The notes: generated by a model from the sequence alone, not told the origin. 64,000 nucleotides of DNA from Actinomycetota bacterium (GCA_005885555.1 VAWN01000032.1:1-64000), one strand, 5' to 3'; positions 19,687 through 27,524 are shown, counted from the first letter of the stretch. Made by a program: numbers and translations.

Positions 19687-21078
19687 GTGGGCCACGTGGT
19701 GATCATCGGCGGCGGACCGGCGGGGTACGAGGCGGCTCTGGTGGCCGCGCAACTCGACGCCGAGGTGACGGTCATCGAGGAGGCGGGTGCCGGCGGCGCC
19801 TGCGTGCTGTCCGACTGCGTGCCGTCCAAGGCGTTCATCGCGGCGTCCGACGTGGTCACCGGATACCGCGACACCGAGGAGTTCGGGGTGCACGCCGGCG
19901 CCGTCAGCCTCGACGCCCCGGCCGTGCACGGCCGGGTGAAGAGACTCGCGCGGGCCCAGTCCGCCGACATCCACACCAAGCTGGTCAAGGCCGGGGTCAC
20001 CTGGGTACCGGGCCGGGCCGCCCTCGGCGCCGACACTCCCGGCCACACACATCGGGTCCAGGTCATCCCCGCCGACGGGTCGCCGTACCCGATCGACGCC
20101 TCCACCGTCCTGATCGCCACGGGCGGCACGCCGCGGGTTCTTCCCGACGCGGTACCCGACGGCGAGCGCATCCTCGACTGGCGCCAGGTGTACGACCTTC
20201 CCGAGCTTCCCTCGCACCTCATCGTCATCGGGTCGGGCGTGACCGGCGCCGAGTTCGCCTCGGCCTACCTCGCGATGGGTATCGCGGTCACCCTCGTGTC
20301 CAGCCGCGACCGGGTCATGCCACACGAGGACCAGGACGCGGCGACGGCCATCGAGCGGGTGTTCCGCGGCCGCGGCATGACCATCCTCAACAACTCGCGG
20401 GCCGCGTCGGTACGCCGCACCGCCGACGGCGTCGTGGTGACTCTCTCCGACGGCCGCACCGTGGCGGGCTCGCACGCGCTGATGGCGGTCGGATCGGTAC
20501 CCAACACGGCCGGCCTCGGACTCGGCGAGTACGGCGTCACGATCGCCCGCGGCGGGTACCTCACCGTCGACCGGGTCTCCCGTACCAACGTGCCCGGCAT
20601 CTACGGCGCCGGTGACTGCACCGGGGTACTGCCGCTGGCCAGCGTCGCCGCCATGCAGGGCCGGATCGCGATGTGGCACGCGCTCGGCGAGGCGGTCGCG
20701 CCGCTGCGCCTGAAGTCCGTCGCGGCCAACGTGTTCACCGACCCGGAACTGGCCGCCGTCGGGGTCACCCAGTCCGAAGTGGACAGTGGTACCGTCACCG
20801 CCCGCACCGTCATGCTCTCGCTCGACGGCAACGCCCGCGCGAAGATGGCCGGCATCCGCGACGGCTTCGTGAAACTGTTCTGCAGCCCCGCGTCCGGACG
20901 GGTACTGGGTGGTGTCGTGGTGGCACCGAAGGCGAGCGAGCTGATCCTGCCGATCTCGATGGCGATAGACAACAACCTGTCGGTGGACCGGCTGGCCCAG
21001 ACGATCACGATCTACCCGTCGCTGTCGGGTTCCATCGCCGAGGCGGCCCGCCAGCTGATGCACCACGAACCTGCCTAG
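19687..21078 (+). CDS. FAD-dependent NAD(P)H-quinone dehydrogenase, LpdA type
   Basis: A 463-residue flavoprotein disulfide reductase. FAD motif VVIIGGGPAGYEAAL at the N-terminus, redox-type cysteine pair ACVLSDCVPSK (C-x4-C), NAD motif VIGSGVTGAEFAS, and second FAD motif YGAGDCTG. Close to mycobacterial LpdA (Rv3303c), a quinone reductase, rather than true lipoamide dehydrogenase: the C-terminal catalytic His-x4-Glu is replaced (IYPSLSGSIAEAARQ). GTG 19687 is chosen to match the family start; the frame is open back to 19642. Neighbouring genes also match the Rv3303-Rv3309 region. Confidence 0.85.
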   Translation: MGHVVIIGGGPAGYEAALVAAQLDAEVTVIEEAGAGGACVLSDCVPSKAFIAASDVVTGYRDTEEFGVHAGAVSLDAPAVHGRVKRLARAQSADIHTKLVKAGVTWVPGRAALGADTPGHTHRVQVIPADGSPYPIDASTVLIATGGTPRVLPDAVPDGERILDWRQVYDLPELPSHLIVIGSGVTGAEFASAYLAMGIAVTLVSSRDRVMPHEDQDAATAIERVFRGRGMTILNNSRAASVRRTADGVVVTLSDGRTVAGSHALMAVGSVPNTAGLGLGEYGVTIARGGYLTVDRVSRTNVPGIYGAGDCTGVLPLASVAAMQGRIAMWHALGEAVAPLRLKSVAANVFTDPELAAVGVTQSEVDSGTVTARTVMLSLDGNARAKMAGIRDGFVKLFCSPASGRVLGGVVVAPKASELILPISMAIDNNLSVDRLAQTITIYPSLSGSIAEAARQLMHHEPA

Positions 21079-21165
21079 CGGGTACCCGCAAAGCGGCGCA
21101 CACTCCTTGAGAACTGTGCATGATCACCGGCACACTCGACATCACCCTCGACGAAGGAGGTCGTG

Positions 21166-21381
21166 ATGGCACTGGTGTTCCTGGGGAAGGACCCCAACAG
21201 CAAGCAGGGCGGCTCACCGACGCTGTGGTACGACGAGGACCGCGACACCTATCTGTTCCAGTCCTGGAAGGTCACCGATTCTGAACGGCTGACTCAACTC
21301 GATATCCCCGATCATGAATCAGTGATTGAGTTCCCGAGCCGGATGCTCAGGTTCCTGCCGGGGATGAAGAGTGATGGCTGA
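21166..21381 (+). CDS. Small protein preceding DUF6879 gene
   Basis: A 71-residue soluble protein (MALVFLGKDPNSKQGG start) with a GGAGG ribosome site about 6 bases before ATG 21166. It overlaps the DUF6879 gene by 8 bases, a coupled arrangement common in actinomycetes beside XRE/DUF5753 regulators. Codon usage here is less G+C-biased than in flanking housekeeping genes. Function unknown. Confidence 0.78.
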   Translation: MALVFLGKDPNSKQGGSPTLWYDEDRDTYLFQSWKVTDSERLTQLDIPDHESVIEFPSRMLRFLPGMKSDG

Positions 21382-21913
21382 GCTGGCGCTGACGGAGTGG
21401 GTGGATCAGTCGATCGAGGACATGCTGCGCGCCTGCGAGCGGTCGGCGGTGCATCTGGAGATGCGTGATGGCTACATGCGCAGCGACCCGGATTTCGCCG
21501 CATGGCGCGACGGGCAGCGTTGGGATCCGGCGGACCGGGAGTCCTGGTGGCACCCCTGGTATCAGGCGACATCCGACGTGACGAGCCGGGGTGTCGAGAT
21601 CCGGCGCGCACGAATCGTGTCCGAGCCGCTCAGTGAGTACGTTCGATATGAATACGACTGCACCTTCATGAACATCATCGGTGGCGAGAAGGTGCGTTGG
21701 CTGCCACGCCGCCGAGCCACGGACCTGGCCCTTCCGGGCAACGACTTCTGGCTTTTCGATGGAAGGATCGTGCTGGTCAACCACTTCACCGGCGAGGGCG
21801 AATCGGCCGCACATGAGACTACGACCGATCTGGCCGTGGTGAAGCTTTGCGCCACGGCGTTCGAGGCGGTGTGGGAGCGGGCCATCCCGCACGAAGACTA
21901 CCGTCCGACGTGA
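21374..21913 (+). CDS. DUF6879 family protein
   Basis: A 179-residue protein with the family pattern of an N-terminal helical part (MLRACERSAVHLEMRDGYM) and a core containing VEIRRARIVSEPLSEYVRYEY and DFWLFDGRIVLVNHFTGEGE. Relatives usually lie next to XRE/DUF5753 regulators, as here. ATG 21374 overlaps the upstream small gene. Its role is not known. Confidence 0.83.
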   Translation: MAELALTEWVDQSIEDMLRACERSAVHLEMRDGYMRSDPDFAAWRDGQRWDPADRESWWHPWYQATSDVTSRGVEIRRARIVSEPLSEYVRYEYDCTFMNIIGGEKVRWLPRRRATDLALPGNDFWLFDGRIVLVNHFTGEGESAAHETTTDLAVVKLCATAFEAVWERAIPHEDYRPT

Positions 21914-21920
21914 TCTGCTG

Positions 21921-22779
21921 GTGTCCTCTCCGTCGTCCAGCGTCCGGTCGGGCCGCCAGAACCTGGCAACCCGCCTCCGCGAACTACGGATCGACGCCGG
22001 ACTGACGGCTCGCGAACTCGGTCGGCTGATGGGTCGGCACGGCTCCAAGGTATCCCGGATCGAGCACGGCCGTTCCGTCCCGTCAGCCGCCGATATCCAG
22101 GCCTGGTGTAGGCACTGCGGCGTGCCAGGCCAAACCGCCGATCTGATCGCCGCGCTCCGGGCCGTCGAGGGGACGTACGTCGAATGGCGTCGCATCGAAC
22201 GGTCCGGACTGCGGGTGTCGAATGAGGCTGAGGCGCCGCTCTGGGATCGGACTCGGCGATTCCGCATCTATCTACTCGAACTTCATGATCCCCGGGCCGG
22301 TGCAGACGGAAGGTTACGTGCGTGCGATTCTGCGGCTGGTGACGGCGCAGCGGCACATTCCCGATGACATCGAGGCGGCGGTACGGGTCCGGATCTGCCG
22401 GCAACACGTCATCTGCGAGGGGGACCACCGGTTCTCCATAGTGCTGGAGGAGAGTGTGCTACGCAGCCCGATCGGTGGTGCCGACATCATGGCCGGCCAG
22501 CTCGGCTACCTTTTGGAGGCAAGTGCGCTGCCCTCGGTGTCACTGGGCATCATCCCGCTCGGGACCGATCGGTCGAAGTCTATGTGGCCGGTCGAAGCCT
22601 TCTGGATGTTCGACGAGGCACAGGTAGCCGTTGAACTGGTGTCTGCCTACCTGACGATCACCCAGCCGCATGAGATTGCCATGTATATGGACGTCTTTGC
22701 GGGGCTTGCGGCGCAGGCGGTCTACGGGCCACCGGCACGGAAGCTGATCGCCGATGCCATCGCGGCTCTCGACGAGTAG
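21921..22779 (+). pseudogene. XRE-family regulator with DUF5753 domain, frameshifted
   Basis: The first frame (21921 to about 22266) encodes an N-terminal helix-turn-helix (LRELRIDAGLTARELGRLMG, RIEHGRSVPSAADI) and the linker YVEWRRIERSGL...RTRRFRIY. The DUF5753 part continues in another frame (SNFMIPGPVQTEGYVRAILR to the stop at 22779). The break is a tandem TCTATCTA at 22267-22274; removing one TCTA restores a single 284-codon frame of normal family length. So a 4-bp duplication inactivated it, unless slippage or sequencing error is involved. Follows the DUF6879 gene by 7 bases. Confidence 0.85.
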
Positions 22780-22826
22780 TGGCGCATAGTGACGCACACC
22801 CGTTGAGCCGCTTGACTTTCCGACAC

Positions 22827-22962
22827 TAGCGTCGCGGTCATGTCCCGAGCGGCGTTCTGGTACAGGCGTCGTCAGGTGACCGGGGCGCGCTGGCGCCGCG
22901 CGCCCTTCCACGTCGACGGAGGTGTTCCGCATGCAGCATCCCGCCTGGTGCGACCGAGCTGA
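22827..22962 (+). other. Promoter and leaderless small ORF overlapping the next gene
   Basis: TAGCGT at 22827-22832 lies 7 bases before ATG 22840, with TTGAGC 18 bases upstream. The ORF encodes 40 residues, starts MSRAAFWYRRRQVTG, is very Arg-rich, and ends at 22962, 31 bases past the start of the next gene (22931). It could be a leader ORF coupling translation, or a true small protein. Confidence 0.45.
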
Positions 22963-23221
22963 ATGCACCGCGTCGGAAGGCACCGGGTACCACTGGAGCC
23001 GGCGGGTGGCGCTCGACCCGGAGCTGGGTACGGACGTCAGCGCCACTCTGCAGATCTGCCAGGGTGCGCGCAGCGCCGCGGTACTGGTCGACCTCACCGC
23101 GCACCTGCCGGGTCTGGATCCTGCCGACGACGGCGAGGAGTGCACGCTGTTGATGGGTGGCGAGCGGGCGGTCGCGCTCGGGCGGATGCTTCTCGCGGTC
23201 GGCCACGCGGCGACCGGGTAA
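22931..23221 (+). CDS. Small cysteine-containing actinobacterial protein
   Basis: A 96-residue protein starting MQHPAWCDRAECTASEGTGYHWSR, with three cysteines in the first half (two in CDRAEC, one in ICQGARS). ATG 22931 follows a GGAGG ribosome site by 8 bases. The C-terminal half (GLDPADDGEECTLLMGGERAV) resembles small proteins found widely in actinomycetes. No function known. It lies just upstream of the ThrRS-like leader. Confidence 0.7.
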   Translation: MQHPAWCDRAECTASEGTGYHWSRRVALDPELGTDVSATLQICQGARSAAVLVDLTAHLPGLDPADDGEECTLLMGGERAVALGRMLLAVGHAATG

Positions 23222-23253
23222 TGGCGACCGGATAATTCGGTCGCGCCGCGCGC

Positions 23254-23357
23254 TAGCCTGGTGGGCATGAGGCATGACGCGCGGACGACGCCGCCGGGAG
23301 ACCCCGGCGACGTTTCGCGCTGACGCAAACGAGTCCCGGGCGATCCGCCCGGGACTC
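23254..23357 (+). promoter_or_regulatory. Putative threonine attenuator
   Basis: TAGCCT (23254-23259) lies 7 bases before ATG 23267, which opens an 18-codon leader ORF containing adjacent Thr codons ACG ACG (codons 7-8). An inner hairpin CGCCGGG-AGAC-CCCGGCG (23292-23309) overlaps the end of the leader, and a perfect 12-bp hairpin (GAGTCCCGGGCG-ATC-CGCCCGGGACTC, 23331-23357) follows the leader stop by 7 bases. It lies 41 bases before the ThrRS-like start. This is the layout of ribosome-controlled transcription attenuation. Confidence 0.6.
23267..23323 (+). CDS. Leader peptide of the ThrRS-like gene
   Basis: Encodes MRHDARTTPPGDPGDVSR then TGA at 23321-23323. Its two adjacent Thr codons would stall a ribosome short of charged threonyl-tRNA, and the leaderless start would begin translation at once. 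Too short to judge by composition; it is supported by the promoter spacing and the hairpins after it. Confidence 0.55.
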   Translation: MRHDARTTPPGDPGDVSR

Positions 23358-23398
23358 AACGGTTTCCGGCGGTCGCCCCTGTCCGTCAGGAGACCATC

Positions 23399-24571
23399 AT
23401 GATTGACCATCGCCAGCTCGGCCGGGAGTTGGACCTCTTCGACTCCGATCCCCTTGTCGGTGCGGGACTTCCGCTCTGGCTGCCGTACGGCGCCGCCGCC
23501 CGGCATGCGGTCGAGGAACACCTGCGCGGGGCGGAGCGCCGGGCGGGGTACCGGCACGTCTACTCGCCGCCGTTGGGTAGGCGGGAACTGTACGAGCGCT
23601 CCGGACACTGGGCGCACTTCGCCGACGACATGTTCGCGCCGATCCGTGACGGCGGCGAGGAACTGGTACTGCGACCGAGCCTGTGCCCGCACCACGCCCT
23701 CGTGTACCGGTCGCGCGGCCGCTCCTACCGCGAGCTGCCGCTGCGGATCGCCGAACTCGGTGGCATGTACCGTGCCGAGCGCTCCGGTGTGCTCGGCGGC
23801 CTGCACCGGGTACGGGCGATCTCGCTGAACGACGCGCACATCTTCTGCGCACCCGACCAGTTGGGCGGCGAGATCAAGGCGGTGCTGGACCTGATGTGGT
23901 CGGCGCACGCCGCCCTCGGCGTCCAGGTGGCCGGGATCCGGTTGTCGTTGCGTGGCCCGGGGAAGGAGTATGCAGGCGTTCCGGGCGACTGGGAGCGGGC
24001 GGAGGCGGTACTGCGGGACGCGCTCGGCGATCTGTCCTATGTGGAGGGACGCGGCGAGGCGGCCTTCTACGGGCCGAAGGTCGACGTGCAGATCGTCGAC
24101 CCGGCCGGGCGGGAGTCGACCCTCGCCACCGTGCAGGTCGACTTCCACCAGCCGGCCCGGTTCGAACTGTCCTATGTGGACTCAGACGGGCAGCGGCGGC
24201 GGCCGGTCATGGTGCACCGCAGTCTCGTGGGCAGTATGGAGCGGCTGTTCGGGCACCTGATCGAGGTGCACGCCGGTGCGTTTCCGGCGTGGTATGCCCC
24301 GGTGCAGGTCGCCGTCCTCCCGGTCGGGGCCGACGATGTGGCGGCCCGGTTCGCGGCGGCGGTCGAGGCGGCCGGGCTGCGGGTCGAGCTGCACGCGGAA
24401 GGCTCGCTCGGGGCACGGGTACGCGACGCGCGGAAGGTACCGTTCGTTGCCGTCATCGGTGCGCGTGAGGCGGCGGCCGATGCGGTGTCGGTCCGGCCGC
24501 GCGGCGGCGAACCCGAGGAGTTGCCGTTCGCGGCGGCGGTCGAGCGCATCCGCAGCGCCGCGCAGCCGTAG
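23399..24571 (+). CDS. Truncated threonyl-tRNA synthetase-like protein
   Basis: A 390-residue class II synthetase core with anticodon-binding domain, lacking the TGS and editing domains of normal ThrRS (about 640-690 residues). Motif 2 region MYRAERSGVLGGLHRVRAI, and all three zinc ligands are kept: Cys in RPSLCPHH, His in NDAHIFC, His in PVMVHRSL; motif 3 GSMERLFGHLIE, then the C-terminal domain from AGAFPAWYAPVQVAVLPVG. ATG 23399 follows AGGAG by 7 bases. It should charge tRNA-Thr but without proofreading; it may be a second, stress- or inhibitor-resistant copy, or serve a biosynthetic role. Confidence 0.88.
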   Translation: MIDHRQLGRELDLFDSDPLVGAGLPLWLPYGAAARHAVEEHLRGAERRAGYRHVYSPPLGRRELYERSGHWAHFADDMFAPIRDGGEELVLRPSLCPHHALVYRSRGRSYRELPLRIAELGGMYRAERSGVLGGLHRVRAISLNDAHIFCAPDQLGGEIKAVLDLMWSAHAALGVQVAGIRLSLRGPGKEYAGVPGDWERAEAVLRDALGDLSYVEGRGEAAFYGPKVDVQIVDPAGRESTLATVQVDFHQPARFELSYVDSDGQRRRPVMVHRSLVGSMERLFGHLIEVHAGAFPAWYAPVQVAVLPVGADDVAARFAAAVEAAGLRVELHAEGSLGARVRDARKVPFVAVIGAREAAADAVSVRPRGGEPEELPFAAAVERIRSAAQP

Positions 24572-24578
24572 GTACCGC

Positions 24579-24615
24579 GGCGGGGCGGGCACCCCCGTAA
24601 CACGCCCGCCCCGCC
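24579..24615. terminator. Strong hairpin between convergent genes
   Basis: Perfect 12-bp arms GGCGGGGCGGGC (24579-24590) and GCCCGCCCCGCC (24604-24615), loop 13 bases. It starts 7 bases after the ThrRS-like stop and faces the ABC permease stop at 24631; a likely two-way terminator. Confidence 0.65.
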
Positions 24616-24630
24616 TGTCCCGGTGATGAC

Positions 24631-25437
24631 TCAGCGGTACGCGCGGCGCCGGAAGGTCAGCATGCCGGTGACCGAGAACACCGCCGAGGAGGCGACCAGT
24701 ACCACGACGCAGATCCACGGTGCGATGTGCGGGACGTCCGGCACCATGGCCGCCCGTACGCCTTCGGCACAGTACGTCAGCGGATTGAGCGCCGTGATGA
24801 CTTTGAACCAGGGCAGCGAGTCCAGCGTCGGCCACGGGTACTGGGTGGCGCCGGTGAACATGAGCGGAGTCAGGATGAGCCCGAACATGATGCTGATTTT
24901 CGCGGGGGTGATGAGTGTGCCCAGCGTGATCCCGATACCGGCACCGACCCAGGCACCGAGCAGAAGCACCACAATCAGCAGGGGGATCCCTTCCGGCCGC
25001 CAGGGTGCGGTACCCAGCACGAGCCAGCCGATCGGGTACATGATGGCGGCGGCGAACAGGCCACGCATGGTCGCGATGACGAGCTTCTCGACCGTGACCC
25101 AGGTGGTCGGCAGCGGAGCCAGCAGCCGGTCCTCGATCTCCTTGGTCCAGCCGAACTCCATCACCAGCGGGAAGGCGACACTCTGCAGCGCGGTCAGGAA
25201 CGCGGCCAGGGCGATGATGCCGGGCAGCAGCAGATGCCCGTAGGACGCGCTCACGAAACCCTGCCGCGCCAACACCTTGGCGAAGATGAACAGCATGAAC
25301 AGCGGCGTCAGCGCGACCTGGATGAGCAGTACCCACAGCTCCTTGCCGGTGACGAAGACGTCCCGCCAGAGGATCGCGAGGAACGCCTTGCGCGCGCTCG
25401 ATCCGGTGCTGCGCAAGGGAAGGATGAGGTCCGTCAT
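24631..25437 (-). CDS. ABC-2 type exporter permease
   Basis: A 268-residue integral membrane protein with six hydrophobic segments (e.g. LFMLFIFAKVLA, LLLPGIIALAAFLTALQSVAF, ISIMFGLILTPLMF, WICVVVLVASSAVFSV), the ABC-2 permease pattern used for drug or lipid export. ATG 25437 overlaps the ATPase stop (ATGA), so it is coupled. Third gene of a marR-ATPase-permease operon. Confidence 0.9.
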   Translation of the reverse strand: MTDLILPLRSTGSSARKAFLAILWRDVFVTGKELWVLLIQVALTPLFMLFIFAKVLARQGFVSASYGHLLLPGIIALAAFLTALQSVAFPLVMEFGWTKEIEDRLLAPLPTTWVTVEKLVIATMRGLFAAAIMYPIGWLVLGTAPWRPEGIPLLIVVLLLGAWVGAGIGITLGTLITPAKISIMFGLILTPLMFTGATQYPWPTLDSLPWFKVITALNPLTYCAEGVRAAMVPDVPHIAPWICVVVLVASSAVFSVTGMLTFRRRAYR

Positions 25438-26537
25438 CGCAGGCCCCTTCCGGTCAGCTCGATGAAGACATCTTCGAGGCTCGGCTGTCCAATGTGGACG
25501 TCGGTGAGTTCGGCCGAGCGCGTGGCGAGCAAAGACACCACCGGAGCGAGCATCGTCGCGGGCTCCACGGTGAGGTAGAGCCGCAGGCGGACCGGGCCGG
25601 CGGCTCCCGGTACCATCGTCGCGACCGCGGAAGGACGGGCCGCACCGGCCCCCGGGCCGCCCCCGCCGAAGCCCGGAAACCCACCCGGAAAGCCGTTGCC
25701 GGGGCCGAAGGCCGGCATCGCCGCGGCCACCCGTTCGGCCTTGTCCACGCCGTCGGCCGCAACCAGAGCGGCGATCAGCGCATCCGCGCCGTCGCCCGGC
25801 GCGGGCGTGACGGTGAGTTCGAGCACCGACTGTCCGGACAGTCGCTTGATGAGGTTGGCCGGGCTGTCCAACGCGAGCAGCTTGCCGTGGTCGATGATGC
25901 CGACCCGGTCGGTGAGTGCGGCGGCCTCGTCCATGTCGTGTGTGGTGAGCAGAATCGTCACGCCGCGCTCGCGCATCTCCCGGATGCGGTCCCAGACGAA
26001 CAGCCGGGCCTGCGGGTCGAGGCCGGTGGTGGGTTCGTCGAGAAACAACACCTGTGGTTCGTGGATGAGTGCGCGGGCGATCATCAGGCGTTGCGCCATG
26101 CCACCGGAGTACCAGTCCACCTTGACGTCGGCCTGGTCCTCCAGGCCGAACTGCTTGAGCAGGGTGGCCGCGCGCTCGTTGCGCTCGCCGCGGCCGACGC
26201 CGTGGTATGCCGCGTGGAACGTGAGGTTCTGCCGCGGGGTGAGGGAGCGGTCGAGGTTGCTTCGCTGTGGTACCACGGCCAGCCGCGCCCGAGCCGCGAC
26301 CGGATTGCGCAGCACGTCGACGCCCGCCAGCATCGCGCGCCCGCTGGTGGCTTCGATGCGGGTGGTGAGTATGCCGACGGTGGTGGTCTTTCCGGCACCG
26401 TTGGGACCGAGCAACCCGAATACTTCACCCTCGCGGATCGCGAAGGTCAGTCCGTCGACGGCGTTGACATCCCGTTTCGGGTAACGCTTGACCAGTTCGA
26501 TGACCTCGACGGCGGTCCTGCCGTCTGCGTCAGCCAT
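25434..26537 (-). CDS. ABC-2 type exporter ATP-binding protein
   Basis: A 367-residue DrrA/NatA-like ATPase: Walker A GPNGAGKTTT, signature YSGGMAQRL, Walker B QVLFLDEPTTGLD, and H-loop TTHDMDEA. After the ATPase domain (to ~235) is a C-terminal extension holding an odd Gly/Phe/Pro-rich stretch (FGPGNGFPGGFPGFGGGG, about residues 280-300) before the final LTDVHIGQPSLEDVFIELTG. Starts 4 bases after the MarR stop. Export of a drug-like compound is suggested by MarR control. Confidence 0.92.
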   Translation of the reverse strand: MADADGRTAVEVIELVKRYPKRDVNAVDGLTFAIREGEVFGLLGPNGAGKTTTVGILTTRIEATSGRAMLAGVDVLRNPVAARARLAVVPQRSNLDRSLTPRQNLTFHAAYHGVGRGERNERAATLLKQFGLEDQADVKVDWYSGGMAQRLMIARALIHEPQVLFLDEPTTGLDPQARLFVWDRIREMRERGVTILLTTHDMDEAAALTDRVGIIDHGKLLALDSPANLIKRLSGQSVLELTVTPAPGDGADALIAALVAADGVDKAERVAAAMPAFGPGNGFPGGFPGFGGGGPGAGAARPSAVATMVPGAAGPVRLRLYLTVEPATMLAPVVSLLATRSAELTDVHIGQPSLEDVFIELTGRGLR

Positions 26538-26541
26538 CTGC

Positions 26542-27030
26542 TCACTCCTTCTCGTAGTTGTTGACGATCAGGTCGATGAGGAACTCGCGGACGATCTTCT
26601 CCTGGGCCGGGTCGCATTCGGCCGTGGTGGGCCGGAAGACTTCCCGGGCGTCGCGGCCGATCGCGTGGATGCGCTCCTCGCCGGCCTCGGTGACGACGAG
26701 CCAGACCACCCGGCGGTCGGACTCGTCGCGCTCGCGGCGCACGTATCCGGCCTTCTCCAGCGTGTCGACGATGCCGGTGAGGGTGGCCGGCGCCAGCCAC
26801 ACGCGGCGGGCGAGCTCCGCGTGCGTGGCCCGGCCGGGTGTGCCCTTGTCGATGCCGCGTCCCTGGCCCCAGCCGAGAACGGTGAGGACCGCGGCACCAC
26901 TGGAGGAGAGCCCGTGCTGGCGACCCATGACCCGACCGAAGCGCTGGCTCGTCACATGGCCGGCAAGCGCGACCAGCCGCATGAGCGGGCTTTCCGCCAG
27001 GCTCGCGCGTAATCCTGCTTCATCGTCCAC
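26542..27030 (-). CDS. MarR family repressor
   Basis: A 162-residue MarR-type winged-helix regulator (LARRVWLAPATLTGIVDTLEKAG recognition region, VRRERDESDRRVVWLVVTEAG wing). GTG 27030 is chosen because TAACGT (minus strand, 27038-27043) ends 7 bases before it; the frame is open further to 27066 but that would overlap the promoter. It heads the exporter operon and likely represses it and itself by binding the palindrome at 27059-27080. A ligand is not predictable. Confidence 0.9.
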   Translation of the reverse strand: MDDEAGLRASLAESPLMRLVALAGHVTSQRFGRVMGRQHGLSSSGAAVLTVLGWGQGRGIDKGTPGRATHAELARRVWLAPATLTGIVDTLEKAGYVRRERDESDRRVVWLVVTEAGEERIHAIGRDAREVFRPTTAECDPAQEKIVREFLIDLIVNNYEKE

Positions 27031-27058
27031 GGCGGGGACGTTAGCATCCTGATAGTTA

Positions 27059-27080
27059 GGTACCAAATGAATTTTGTACC
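27059..27080. promoter_or_regulatory. Probable MarR operator
   Basis: Inverted repeat GGTACCAAA-TGAA-TTTTGTACC, 9-bp arms with one mismatch, A/T-rich in a 72% G+C genome. It covers the -35 positions of both divergent promoters (minus -10 at 27038-27043, plus -10 TACGCT at 27083-27088), so one bound dimer could block both genes. Confidence 0.65.
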
Positions 27081-27095
27081 GCTACGCTGTCCGGC

Positions 27096-27524
27096 ATGCT
27101 CGTGGTCACCAGCAACGACATTTCCGGGTACCAGATCCGGGCCGTGTTCGGCGAGGTTTTCGGGGTAACCGTCCGGGCGCGCAACGTCGGGGCCGGGTTC
27201 ACGGCCGGGCTGCGCTCCATCGGCGGCGGTGAGATCCCCGAGATGACGCAACTGCTCCTGCAGAGCCGCAACGAGGCGATGGGCCGGATGATCTACCAGG
27301 CCCAGCAGCGCGGCGCCAACGCCGTCATCTCGTTCCGCTTCGACAACGGCGAGATCGCCGGGCGGTGGACGGAGATCTGCGCCTACGGCACCGCGGTGTG
27401 GGTCGACCCGGTCACGCCGGACGCGAAGTCGCAGTACGACGCGATGGTGCGGGCCGGCCGGATGCCGCACCAGCAGCAGTACGCGACCAACGTCAGCGAG
27501 TTCGGCCCGCGCGCCGCACACTGA
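27096..27524 (+). CDS. YbjQ/UPF0145 family protein
   Basis: A 142-residue member of the YbjQ/UPF0145 family (also called heavy-metal-binding): start MLVVTSNDISGYQIRAVFGEV with the TSND and GYQI signature, QSRNEAMGRMIYQAQQRGANAVI in the core, and EICAYGTAVWV near the end. Small homo-oligomeric beta proteins of unknown role. ATG 27096 lies 7 bases after TACGCT, so the mRNA should be leaderless, and the MarR operator overlaps its -35. Confidence 0.88.
   Translation: MLVVTSNDISGYQIRAVFGEVFGVTVRARNVGAGFTAGLRSIGGGEIPEMTQLLLQSRNEAMGRMIYQAQQRGANAVISFRFDNGEIAGRWTEICAYGTAVWVDPVTPDAKSQYDAMVRAGRMPHQQQYATNVSEFGPRAAH

Noticed and set aside
19507-21066. 519-codon minus-strand frame opposite lpdA
   Set aside because: His/Val/Arg/Gly-rich shadow; lpdA shows all flavoprotein motifs.
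23323-23399. T-box riboswitch before the ThrRS-like gene
   Set aside because: Too short and without the conserved T-box antiterminator sequence; the leader ORF with Thr codons explains the region better.
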